Of a stretch of DNA of 64,000 nt, positions 9,375-18,800 are shown piece by piece. The position numbers and the translations under genes were made by a program. Each line of letters opens with the position of its first letter. Within the stretch, counting starts at the first letter, position 1. Under the pieces are notes generated by a model. It saw only the letters and a list, made by a program, of their open reading frames with translations, had not been told where the DNA came from and searched no databases. The DNA is from Selenihalanaerobacter shriftii (GTDB taxonomy: Bacteria > Bacillota > Halanaerobiia > Halobacteroidales > Acetohalobiaceae): assembly GCF_900167185.1 (NCBI RefSeq), contig NZ_FUWM01000014.1, positions 20,672 to 84,671 of the forward strand. Reading direction: 5' to 3'.

Positions 9375-9459
9375 TGATGTGTACCATTGATAAATTGTTT
9401 AGTTATACTTATTAATTATATGGATTTGAAGAGTATAATACTTTATAAGGAGAGTTAAG

Positions 9460-10386
9460 ATGAAAATATTAAAATTAGAAAGAAAAGCACTGAATTTAAT
9501 AAGAAATTTATTCTTAGAATATAATAAAATAGTAGTGATTTGTAGTTGGGGAAAAGACTCGCTAACAGTTTTACATTTAGTTAAAAGAGTAGCCGATAAA
9601 TTAGATAAAAAGTTTGATGTATTATGGAATAACACATTACTTCATTATCCAGATATTTATAAAGTAAAAGATGAATTAGAAGATAAATGGGATTTAAATA
9701 TTATTGAAACAAGGCCTGCTAATATAGATAATGGAGAAGTAGAGATTAAAAATCCAAATTATTGGAATATAGTTGATCATTACGGTTTTCCAGGACTAGA
9801 TGGCTCGGATAGAAGTAAACGAGCTAATAGTGTTTGTTGTTACTATCTTAAGAAAAAACCAACTAAAAGTGTAATTAAGAAAAATAATTGGGATTTAATG
9901 TTTGATGGATTAACAGCATTTGAAAGTGACAGAAGGTATATGAATATTAGAGAATACTCTTTAAAACATAAGCATAAAGGATATGGTTTAGTTAAATGTC
10001 ATCCAATAGGATGGTGGAGGGTTAAAGATGTATGGGATTATATTGAAAAATATGACATTAGATATCCTCAAGTTTATGATAATGAAGTGCAAAACTACAC
10101 TAAATATGGATATACAGAATCTATATGTGGTCATCTAGTAGATAGGAGCATAAGAAGTGGCTGTTGGGCTTGTACTTTACCTATTTCTCATACACCTGGT
10201 AAGCTAAGGCAGTTAAGAATTTATTATCCTAAAATGCACGAATATTTAATGAAAAAAGCTGGATTAGCAAAGGAAATAGCTAAAAGGAAATTAAGTAGTA
10301 AGGGAGATTCAATTAATGAGCGTTTTACAGATGATATAAGAGATTATTGGCTAGAAAGAAGGCCTTGTTTTTTTGATCAGGTGTAA
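9460..10386 (+). CDS. PAPS-reductase-family protein with four-Cys cluster (DndC/SspD-like)
   Basis: A 308-residue member of the PAPS reductase/ATP-pyrophosphatase family. The PP-loop is SWGKDS (residues 29-34), with Trp in place of the first Gly of the usual SGGKDS. A CC pair (126-127) and CxxC (235-238, GCWAC) form the cysteine set that binds a 4Fe-4S cluster in APS reductases and in DndC. It is much shorter than DndC (about 500 residues). Such enzymes activate a substrate by adenylation and can pass sulfur to DNA in phosphorothioation systems; the island context suggests that role rather than sulfate assimilation. AAGGAG precedes ATG 9460. A terminator at 10423-10453 suggests it is transcribed alone. 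Confidence 0.82.
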   Translation: MKILKLERKALNLIRNLFLEYNKIVVICSWGKDSLTVLHLVKRVADKLDKKFDVLWNNTLLHYPDIYKVKDELEDKWDLNIIETRPANIDNGEVEIKNPNYWNIVDHYGFPGLDGSDRSKRANSVCCYYLKKKPTKSVIKKNNWDLMFDGLTAFESDRRYMNIREYSLKHKHKGYGLVKCHPIGWWRVKDVWDYIEKYDIRYPQVYDNEVQNYTKYGYTESICGHLVDRSIRSGCWACTLPISHTPGKLRQLRIYYPKMHEYLMKKAGLAKEIAKRKLSSKGDSINERFTDDIRDYWLERRPCFFDQV

Positions 10387-10422
10387 ATAAATGAGAATAA
10401 AGAATGATAAAGGAAATCAGAT

Positions 10423-10453
10423 AAACATACTTTATATATAAAGTATGTTTTTT
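10423..10453 (+). terminator. Rho-independent terminator after the first PAPS-reductase-family gene
   Basis: An 11-bp perfect stem (10423-10433 with 10440-10450) with a 6-base loop runs into TTTTTT. The rest of the 316-base gap to 10703 is AT-rich with no convincing gene or operator. Confidence 0.85.
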
Positions 10454-10702
10454 CTTTTGGATTAATAATTTGGTTATTTTATTAAAATCGTGGGTGTATA
10501 ATTAAATAATATTATGTATCTTTAGACACTATATAATAGATTAATTAGAATTAATGACTTATTTTGGAACAAAAATTATATTATTGAAACAGGAAATTAG
10601 TGGTTTTATAGTGTAATAGTATAGTAAGGATTAATTTTAAAATATTATTTCTGATAATACTCTAAAGATTGCATTATATAGCAAAGGAAGGAGAAAACTG
10701 AT

Positions 10703-12832
10703 ATGGGGTATTCTAGTGTATCTATAGAATTAGTAGATATATTTAAAAATCTTAATGAAAAGAAATTATTATTACCTAATTTTCAAAGAGAATTTGTATG
10801 GGGAAAGAGTGATCAAAAAGCTTTATTAGCATCATTTTTTGTAGGTTTGCCGATTGGAAGTTTTTTATTTTTAGAAGGTCCTAAAGATGAATATCCATCT
10901 AAAGAACTAGGAAAGAAAAAAGGGATTATTGATTATGAAGAAATTAAACCAAGATACGTAGAATTTCTATTAGATGGTCAACAAAGAATAACGACTTTAA
11001 AATCAATATTTACGGATATTTTCGAAAATAATGAGAATATAAATGATTTTAAAACTGAACATACGAATACCTTTGGAAAGATAAGAAGGCGATGGTTTAT
11101 TAAAATCGAAGATGAGGATGCAGAAGAATTTTTTAATTTTGAAGATCTTAAATTTGATGAATATAAGTATAAATATACTGAACCTCAAGATATTGAGGAA
11201 ATGTTTACATATGAAAAGGTCAATAGAACTAAAAGTAAAGATAAATGGTATAATCCACTTTATAAACTGGAGAATAATTTATCTAAAGAAGAGTATAGGG
11301 AAAGAGTAATAGGAAATGCCGTTAAAGAAAAAAGAATTCCTTTATTCTTTCTAACAGAGACATATAGTGAAAAGATTTATCAAACAGAAATAAATTATAG
11401 AGATACAGTTATTTATAAGATCTTGCAAAAAATCGCTATTAACAAACATGGAACTGATCCAGAAGTATATCCAAAAGTGATTGATTGGACTAAAGATGTA
11501 TATGATTATTTAAAAGGGCGATTTGCACAGGATTTACATATTATTAAGGTTCCTTCTGAAGAAAAAGGAAGAGCTATTCCTATTTTTGAGAATATAAATT
11601 CTGGAGGAACTGCGTTAGATACTTTTGATTTAATAGTAGCAAAGGCTGCAGATAAATCTACAGATGGTCATAGAATATATAATGATGAAAAAGAGTCACT
11701 TAGAAATGCAATTAGAAGTAAATTGAAAAATGAGATAAAAAAAGCAAATTATGAAGCTTTCAAAACAAATGATATGATGAGTTTGCCAGAAAATTGGACG
11801 CCTACATTGGTATACTTTGATACTAGCAAAGATATGTATAAAAAGTTTAAAGATCAGTATTTGAATTTATTATCAGTAGTTTCTTATTTAGAGGATTATG
11901 CAAATGTAGAGAATATTAAGGGAGATTTCTTTAAAAAGGATAAAATATTAGATTTGAAAGCTCAACAGATTAATAATAATACTTTTGAGGTTTTAGAGGC
12001 ATTAATTAATACAGGGATGTTTTTACAGTTTAGATGTGGAATTACAAGTATAAATGATTTATCTTATAAACTAATGTTATTACCTATTGCTTATGTAATG
12101 TTAGACCATGGAGTTTCCATTTATAAAGAGGAAGAGAAATTAAATTTATTAGAAATTTGGTATTGGTATTCTTTATTCAGCGGAACATATAGGGATAATA
12201 AAAATAAACGTTGCTTAGAAGATATAGAATTATTGTATGAAGTTATCATTAACGATAATACTCAAAAACTTGAAGATTTTATGGAAGAATATAGAGGTAG
12301 GTTTTTAAACTTTACTGATTACTCAGATAAGAACACCTTAATTAATAATGATGATGTTCCAAATGCTATCAAAAATACAATTCGTCAATACTTATTAAGC
12401 AGATGTCCTAATGATCTTTTAGAGAATAACAAACGAATTTCTGCTTGGAAGATTTCTAAGAATGATATAGATGTAGAATTTCATCATATAATTCCATTAG
12501 GTTCAGATTTAATAAATAAGGTAAAAGAATCAGAAACAAAGTTAAGAGATAAAAAAGATCATATATTGAATAGTCCATTAAATTTAACTCCTATATTAAA
12601 GGGTACTAATAAAAGTATTTCAAGTATGGCTATTAATAATTATTTAGATAAAGTATCTGGATTATCTAAAGAAAGACATTGTTTACCAAATGAAAGGATA
12701 GCAGATGAATATGTAGCTAATGAAATATTCTATAAAGAATTTTTAGCAGAAAGATTTAAACAGATAAAAAGAAAGATTAGAGTAGAGTTTGAAAATTTAT
12801 CATCAAATACTAACATTAATATTAATTTTTAA
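10703..12832 (+). CDS. DUF262 / HNH protein (SspE/GmrSD-type)
   Basis: A 709-residue protein with an N-terminal DUF262 (ParB/sulfiredoxin-like NTPase) domain and a C-terminal HNH-type nuclease region. The N terminus shows LPNFQREFVWGKSDQ and the catalytic FLLDGQQRITTL with DGQQR at residues 91-95; a second conserved block is IFENINSGGTALDTFDLIVA. The C terminus has VEFHHIIPLG (His594-His595) followed by LNSPLNLTPILKGTNKSISS, an HNH/DUF1524-like pattern. In SspE and GmrSD this architecture senses modified DNA and nicks or cleaves DNA. Here it sits between two PAPS-reductase-family genes, which favours a phosphorothioate-linked effector. AAGGAAGGAG precedes ATG 10703. The gene looks more AT-rich than its neighbours. 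Confidence 0.85.
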   Translation: MGYSSVSIELVDIFKNLNEKKLLLPNFQREFVWGKSDQKALLASFFVGLPIGSFLFLEGPKDEYPSKELGKKKGIIDYEEIKPRYVEFLLDGQQRITTLKSIFTDIFENNENINDFKTEHTNTFGKIRRRWFIKIEDEDAEEFFNFEDLKFDEYKYKYTEPQDIEEMFTYEKVNRTKSKDKWYNPLYKLENNLSKEEYRERVIGNAVKEKRIPLFFLTETYSEKIYQTEINYRDTVIYKILQKIAINKHGTDPEVYPKVIDWTKDVYDYLKGRFAQDLHIIKVPSEEKGRAIPIFENINSGGTALDTFDLIVAKAADKSTDGHRIYNDEKESLRNAIRSKLKNEIKKANYEAFKTNDMMSLPENWTPTLVYFDTSKDMYKKFKDQYLNLLSVVSYLEDYANVENIKGDFFKKDKILDLKAQQINNNTFEVLEALINTGMFLQFRCGITSINDLSYKLMLLPIAYVMLDHGVSIYKEEEKLNLLEIWYWYSLFSGTYRDNKNKRCLEDIELLYEVIINDNTQKLEDFMEEYRGRFLNFTDYSDKNTLINNDDVPNAIKNTIRQYLLSRCPNDLLENNKRISAWKISKNDIDVEFHHIIPLGSDLINKVKESETKLRDKKDHILNSPLNLTPILKGTNKSISSMAINNYLDKVSGLSKERHCLPNERIADEYVANEIFYKEFLAERFKQIKRKIRVEFENLSSNTNININF

Positions 12833-13044
12833 TTTTATTCTTTATACTATTTTTAAGAAAGCAATTATATATATTAACTTTTAAGTTAATATTAAACATA
12901 TAAAAGTTATTTTTTGCAAATAAAATTCTCTTACTATGAATAACAAATTATTAGTAGTTTTTCATAATATTAAATATTATATCTTATTAATCTAGCAGGA
13001 TATTTAATATCAACATTGAATAAGTAAAATTAGGTGATATATAT

Positions 13045-14925
13045 ATGCAGATATTTTGGTGTAAGAATTGTGAGGTTCCAATCTTATATACAGCAAATAA
13101 AAATAATAATAAAGTTAAGTTTAATCCTTATTTTGATTTAGAAGATGAAGGAGTTGAAGAAGTTTTAGAACAAGGTAATCCAAGAGACTATTCTAAATTG
13201 CTTGATTTGAAATCAATTGTCAATCAAGCTATCAAGAACAAACGTAGTAAGGATTCTATTGAAGAAATCTTTAACCGAATTCAAAATAAAATCTATGGTG
13301 AGAAATGCCCTCAGTATATTAAAGAAATAGCTATTAAATATGCTGATTATAAAATGCATGATTTACAGAATTTTGAAGAGGATTCAAAGGAACATACATG
13401 TCCTGAATGTGGTACTAAAGTTCATTATATAAGTAAAGATATTAGACCAGTATTTATGGAAGAACGGATCATGCTCAGTATTCTTTTAGAAGAAGATTTG
13501 ACAGAAGAAAATATTTGGAACGGGGCTGGTAATCGATATATTATTAACGGTGAGTCTAGTGATATAGTAATAAGTGAGTTATATGAGGTAGATAATTTAG
13601 ATGAGAAGATTATTAAAATTCAAAAAAGAGTTAAAGGTAGTAATAAAAAAATAGATTTTTCTAAATTTATTGAAGTTAATAAAGATCATTTTAATTACAT
13701 AGATAAGAATGCTATTGACTTTATTAAAAGAGTAAAGAAAGTTTTTAAGCAAAGGTTAAGCCTAGTATCCTTTAGTGGTGGAAAAGACTCCACAGTAGTT
13801 TCTGATCTTGTAACTAGAGCATTAAATACTCAAGATGTTTTACATGTTTTTGGTGACACAACACTAGAGTTTCCTTATACCTATGAATATGTACAGCGGC
13901 TAAAGGAGCGACCTAAACGTCCTCCTTTTCTTCCTGTAGACACTTCAAATCAGGACTTTATGGAATTATCTAATCAATTTGGACCACCAACTCGAGTGAT
14001 GCGGTGGTGCTGTACTATTTTTAAGACTGGTCCAATCGGTAAGTTATTTAGACAGATTGCTGGGCAGCAAAAAATTCTTACTTTCTATGGGGTAAGGCGT
14101 TCAGAATCAATAAGTCGAAGTAATTATGATAAGATTACAGAAAGTCCGAAAATTTCTAAACAATTAGTGATTTCACCAATTGTTGATTGGCATGATGCGG
14201 ATGTTTGGCTTTATCTTTTAACAAGAGGAATAGACTTTAATTATGCTTATCGCTTAGGCTTTGCTCGGGTAGGTTGTTGGTGTTGTCCTAATAATTCTAA
14301 GTGGTCTGAATTCTTGTGTAAGATATTTATGGAAGAACGTTCTAGGGAGTGGCGTGATTTCTTAATTGAATTTTCAAAAAAGATAGGTAAACCTGATCCA
14401 GAGGTATATGTAGATACAGGAAAGTGGAAAGCTAGACAAGGTGGTGCTGGTGTAAATACAGGAAATATTAAATTAGAAGCTAAACCTTGTGGTTTAGGAG
14501 ATAATGCTAAGAATTATGATCTAAAACGTCCTATTAATGAAGGATTATATGAATTCTTTAAACCATTTGGTATTATTAATAAAGAACTCGGTGATGAAAT
14601 GTTAGGTGAGGTATATATATTAGATTATAAAACTAAGGAGCCCCGTTTTAAATTACAGGGTAATCTAGGAAAAAAGCAGCTTAAGGTACAAGTTTTACAA
14701 GATAAATATGTTACATTATTATTTCAACGTATAGAATGTCAATTAAGGAAGTATCAATTTTGTGTTAATTGTTCTGCTTGTGCTAATGTTTGTGCATATG
14801 ATGCAATAGATTTAAAAGATGGTTATCAAATTGATGAAACAAATTGTGTTAGGTGTATGGAGTGTATCGCTCATTTTAATCGTGGGTGTTTAATTACTAA
14901 AACGATGAAGATAAAGGGACAGTAA
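13045..14925 (+). CDS. Zinc-ribbon / PAPS-reductase / ferredoxin fusion protein
   Basis: A 626-residue multidomain protein. The N-terminal part holds CKNC (residues 6-9) and CPEC near 131, zinc-ribbon-like. The centre is a PAPS-reductase fold with a canonical PP-loop SGGKDS (244-249), a CC pair (322-323) and CxxC (C411, C414; GCWCC), the APS-reductase-type Fe-S cysteines. The C terminus is a 2[4Fe-4S] ferredoxin (C573, C576, C579, C583 and C601, C604, C607, C615). The ferredoxin could supply electrons for sulfur insertion. It starts an unbroken run of genes with spacings under 130 bases. Similar fusions occur next to DUF4007 genes. A role in DNA phosphorothioation is inferred from context. 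Confidence 0.85.
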   Translation: MQIFWCKNCEVPILYTANKNNNKVKFNPYFDLEDEGVEEVLEQGNPRDYSKLLDLKSIVNQAIKNKRSKDSIEEIFNRIQNKIYGEKCPQYIKEIAIKYADYKMHDLQNFEEDSKEHTCPECGTKVHYISKDIRPVFMEERIMLSILLEEDLTEENIWNGAGNRYIINGESSDIVISELYEVDNLDEKIIKIQKRVKGSNKKIDFSKFIEVNKDHFNYIDKNAIDFIKRVKKVFKQRLSLVSFSGGKDSTVVSDLVTRALNTQDVLHVFGDTTLEFPYTYEYVQRLKERPKRPPFLPVDTSNQDFMELSNQFGPPTRVMRWCCTIFKTGPIGKLFRQIAGQQKILTFYGVRRSESISRSNYDKITESPKISKQLVISPIVDWHDADVWLYLLTRGIDFNYAYRLGFARVGCWCCPNNSKWSEFLCKIFMEERSREWRDFLIEFSKKIGKPDPEVYVDTGKWKARQGGAGVNTGNIKLEAKPCGLGDNAKNYDLKRPINEGLYEFFKPFGIINKELGDEMLGEVYILDYKTKEPRFKLQGNLGKKQLKVQVLQDKYVTLLFQRIECQLRKYQFCVNCSACANVCAYDAIDLKDGYQIDETNCVRCMECIAHFNRGCLITKTMKIKGQ

Positions 14926-14948
14926 ATATATATTAGTGAGGGATGAAA

Positions 14949-15821
14949 ATGAGTTATAGTTTTGCACGACACGAAACTTTTCATATTAGGACCGGTTGGT
15001 TACGTAAAGGATTGAAAGCGATTGAAAAGAATAATCATATATTTTTAGAAACGATTCCAGCAATGGATGAATTGGGGATAGGTAAAAATATGATTTCTTC
15101 TCTGAGGTATTGGTTACAGGTCACTGGTTTGACTGAAGAGGATTATGATTCTAATCGGCAAAAAATTCAAGAGAAAAAAGAATTAACTGGGATAGTTTTG
15201 AATTATGATGAATATTTCGAAGATCCATCTACTTTTTGGCTATTACATTTTAATTTATGTAGAAATAAAGAGGTTGCTACAACTTGGTATTGGTTCTTTA
15301 ATCACTTTAATTATTTAGAATTTGATAAAGAATTATTTGTTGAAGAGTTGATTAATTACATTAGGAGAACTGGAGAAGAACCTCCAGCTAAAAGTTCATT
15401 AGAAAAAGATTTTAATACTTTTAAAAGAATGTATCTATATGATCCAGAAGATAATAATTCTCCAGAGGATTCATTACAGTCACCTTTTAGTGAATTAAAA
15501 TTAATTACTAAAGTTGACACAGACACGTATGCAGTGAATAGGCCAAGTATTGATACTTTACCTCCTAGAATATTATTCTATTCTTTATTATTAAGTTTAG
15601 AAGCTGGAACTAAATCTGTTAATGTAGAAGAAGTATTAAATCAAGAGAACTCAATTGGACGACTATTTAAATTAAATATCAGTTTATTATATGAATATTT
15701 AGAAAAACTACAAGAAATTGGATATTTGCATTTAGACAAGCATGCTGGATTAAATTCTATCCAGTTACGAGAATTATCTCAAGATAAAGTATTAGAAGAT
15801 TATTATGGAATAAAAAAATAA
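14949..15821 (+). CDS. DUF4007 family protein
   Basis: A protein of about 290 residues recognisable as DUF4007 by its N terminus, SFARHETFHIRTGWLRKGL, and the following GIGKNMISSLRYWLQVTGL. The C-terminal third contains helical segments resembling a winged-helix pair (RLFKLNISLLYEYLEKLQEIGYL). ATG 14949 is preferred to ATG 14943 because the GTGAGGG ribosome-binding site overlaps the latter. DUF4007 is known from comparative genomics beside PAPS-reductase-like genes; its biochemical role is not known to me. The spacing is 23 bases from the upstream fusion gene and 17 bases to the ATPase gene, so all three are probably co-transcribed and may form one complex. Confidence 0.85.
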   Translation: MSYSFARHETFHIRTGWLRKGLKAIEKNNHIFLETIPAMDELGIGKNMISSLRYWLQVTGLTEEDYDSNRQKIQEKKELTGIVLNYDEYFEDPSTFWLLHFNLCRNKEVATTWYWFFNHFNYLEFDKELFVEELINYIRRTGEEPPAKSSLEKDFNTFKRMYLYDPEDNNSPEDSLQSPFSELKLITKVDTDTYAVNRPSIDTLPPRILFYSLLLSLEAGTKSVNVEEVLNQENSIGRLFKLNISLLYEYLEKLQEIGYLHLDKHAGLNSIQLRELSQDKVLEDYYGIKK

Positions 15822-15838
15822 AGGGAAAGTGATAGGCT

Positions 15839-18800
15839 ATGACAAAACAGAATTTATCATTCATTAAAACAGCAAAACGATTTAAATATTCTGTAAATAT
15901 CAAATTTGATCTTAATGATTTTCAGAAGATAGATTCTTATATTCCTACGGCTAAGAATATTCAACTATTTAGAGAAATCTTTGAGTCTTTTCCAAAAGAT
16001 TCTGTTAGTAGGGCCCATCTACTTATGGGGGCTTATGGTACAGGGAAATCTTTATTTGCTATGGTATTAGGAACTTTATTATCTAATAAAGATAATCCAG
16101 AAAATTATAATAATTTAATTAGTAATATAGCTAAGTTCGATAGTCAATTAGCTAATAGAATGGAAAAAGAGATTACAGAAAAAGATCCTTATTTATTGGT
16201 TTTACCAACAACTAATAATGATAGTTTTAAACAGAATATGTTATCAAGCTTAGAAGAAGCATTAGCAGCTAATGGTTTGGAAGATATCTTTCCTGAAACA
16301 CATTTTAAATCTGTTATAAATAAATTAGAACAATGGCAAGTAGAATATTCATCTACATATGAAAGATTTAAAAAAGTACTGCAAAATGAATTAGGATTGA
16401 CAATCACTGATTTCAAAGAACAGATAGAAGCTTTTGATCAAGAAAACTATAACTTTTTTGTAGAGCATTATCCTGATTTAACTTCTGGTGGTAACTTTAA
16501 TTCATTTTATGGTTGTGATTTAAATGAAATTTATAGTGAGGTTAGTAGGGAGATTCGGAAACAAGGTTATCAAGGAATATATATATTATATGATGAGTTT
16601 AATAAGTTACTTGAGGATAATATAGATGCCTTTGATGGGAAAGTATTGCAAGATTTTGCTGAAATGACTACCCGTAGCGATGAGAATGAAGTACATCTAT
16701 TATTAATTTCTCATAAGAACTTAGTACAGTATACTACTAATCTATCTCAAGACCAAGTTGATGAATGGAAGAAGATTGAAGGTAGATTTAAAGAATTAGA
16801 TATTACTCAATATTCAAGTCAGATTTTTGAACTAATGTCGAATGTAATCTTAAAAGAAGAGAAACCTTGGGAAACTTTTAAAGATAACTATCAACCAGAA
16901 TTTGATTTTTATGAAAGAAAGTTAGAAGAATTAAATCTTTATCCTAATTATAATCAAGAAGAAAAGGAAGAATATATATTAGAAGGTTGCTATCCTTTGC
17001 ACCCTTTAACTACGGCATTATTACCTAAGTTATCTCAAAAAGTTGCTCAAAATGAGCGTACTATCTTTACTTATTTATCGACTGATGAACAGAATACTCT
17101 AGGGGAGTTTCTTAATAAGTCTCACTCTAATAATTTTCCACTTGTATATTTATCAAGTATTTATGATTATTTTGAAGAATTAATGAAACAAGAGTTTGAT
17201 TATACCCAAGTTCATCAAGCGTGGGCTGATTCACAACGAGCTTTGCAGAAAGTAAGTAGTGGTGAAGAAGATAAGATAAACTTCATTAAAAGTTTAGGAG
17301 TTATTTATGCAGTTAATAATTTTACTGAATTTTCTCCTTCTAAGGAAATGTTAGGCTTTGCATTAGATTATTTAAATGATGATGAGTTTGAGAATTTAAT
17401 TAATGGATTAATTGAAGATAAGATTATCTTATATCGTAAGAGCTTAGAACAGTTTAAATTTTTTGAAGGTAGCGATATTGATTTTAGGAGAAAGATTAAT
17501 GAAAAAAGAGTAGAAAGAAGTACTAACTTTTCAGGAAAGTATCTATTAAATGATTATTTTAAACCCTCTCCTGTTATTCCTAAAAAGTATAATGATCTAT
17601 ATAAAATAAGGAGATATTTTGTTACTGAGTATCTTTATTTAGAAGAACTTAAGCAGATAGATAATTGGGAAGAATATTTAGTTAAATATGAAGAAAAGAG
17701 TTATATAGATGGAGCAATTGCTTACCTTTTATTAAATTCTAAAGAAGAGATTGAAGAAGCTGTTGAGATATTAAATAATATTAGTCCAGAAGAGACTAGG
17801 CGGATAATATTTGTAGTTCCTAAAAAACCTGTAGGAATAGATGATTTATTACGGGATTTTGATGCTCAATTATTGCTTAAAAAAGATAAAGAATTTTTAG
17901 CTAAAGATTCTTTAGCTGAACAAGAGTTAAATCTTTATATTGAAGAGACTAAACAATTAATAGATAATAGGCTAAATAAATTTATTGAACCACAGCATAA
18001 TAATGCTCATTATTATTACAATAATGAAATTGATTTTGATATCAATTCTAGACGAAGACTTTGTGAAAAAGTTTCAGATATTTGTTTGCGAGTCTTTAAT
18101 AAGACGCCAAAGATTAATAATGAATTAATTATTAAAAATAGGATTACTGCTCCTCAGAGAGCGGCTCGAAAAGAAGTAGTGGAATCACTAATGTTCAATG
18201 ATTTGAAAGAACGGTTAGGTATTTCAGGTTATGGACCAAGCTTTTTGATCTATCGAACTATTTTTATTAAGACTAATTTATTACAAAAAGTTGATGAAGA
18301 TTTAGGAGTAATGAAATTCAACTCAGAGTTATCTAATAATGAATCTAATAAAGAGGTTGATTCAGATAAAGTTAATTCTAATAAACAGTTAACGATTTCT
18401 CCTTTAAAAGAGCAAGAAGCTATTAATTATAAACTTGACTCTAATTTAAAAGAGATAATGAAGATATTACAAAAGTCATATCAATCTGATAAGAAGCAGA
18501 ATATTGGAGAAATCTATGATAGATTGCGGCGTCCTCCTTATGGGCTTAGATTAGGAGTTATGCCGATTCTTTTGATGACAGCAGGAAGGATTAATGATGA
18601 TTTAAAGAATGTTGCTATTAGACATAATGATGAAGAAAGAGAGATAAATGTTAAACTATTTGAAGATATTAATAAGTATCCAGCACGTTTTACTTTAGAA
18701 CGTATTGCTTGGGATGAAACTAAAGAAGAGTATATTACTTTTTTAGAAAAGTTGTTCAGTAATAGACTAAAAGATGACAATTCTAAAGAAGTTAATAGAT

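Noticed and set aside
9434..9439. TATAAT before the 9460 gene
   Set aside because: It lies so close to the ribosome-binding site that the transcript would have almost no leader, and no -35 is present.
12871..12892. ATATTAAC/GTTAATAT palindrome after the DUF262 gene
   Set aside because: All-A/T arms with a short loop and no T tract; expected by chance in such AT-rich DNA.
10703..14925. Dpd (7-deazaguanine) type DNA modification system
   Set aside because: PLD and helicase genes could fit, but there is no tRNA-guanine transglycosylase-like gene, while desulfurase, PAPS-reductase and DndD-like genes point to phosphorothioation.
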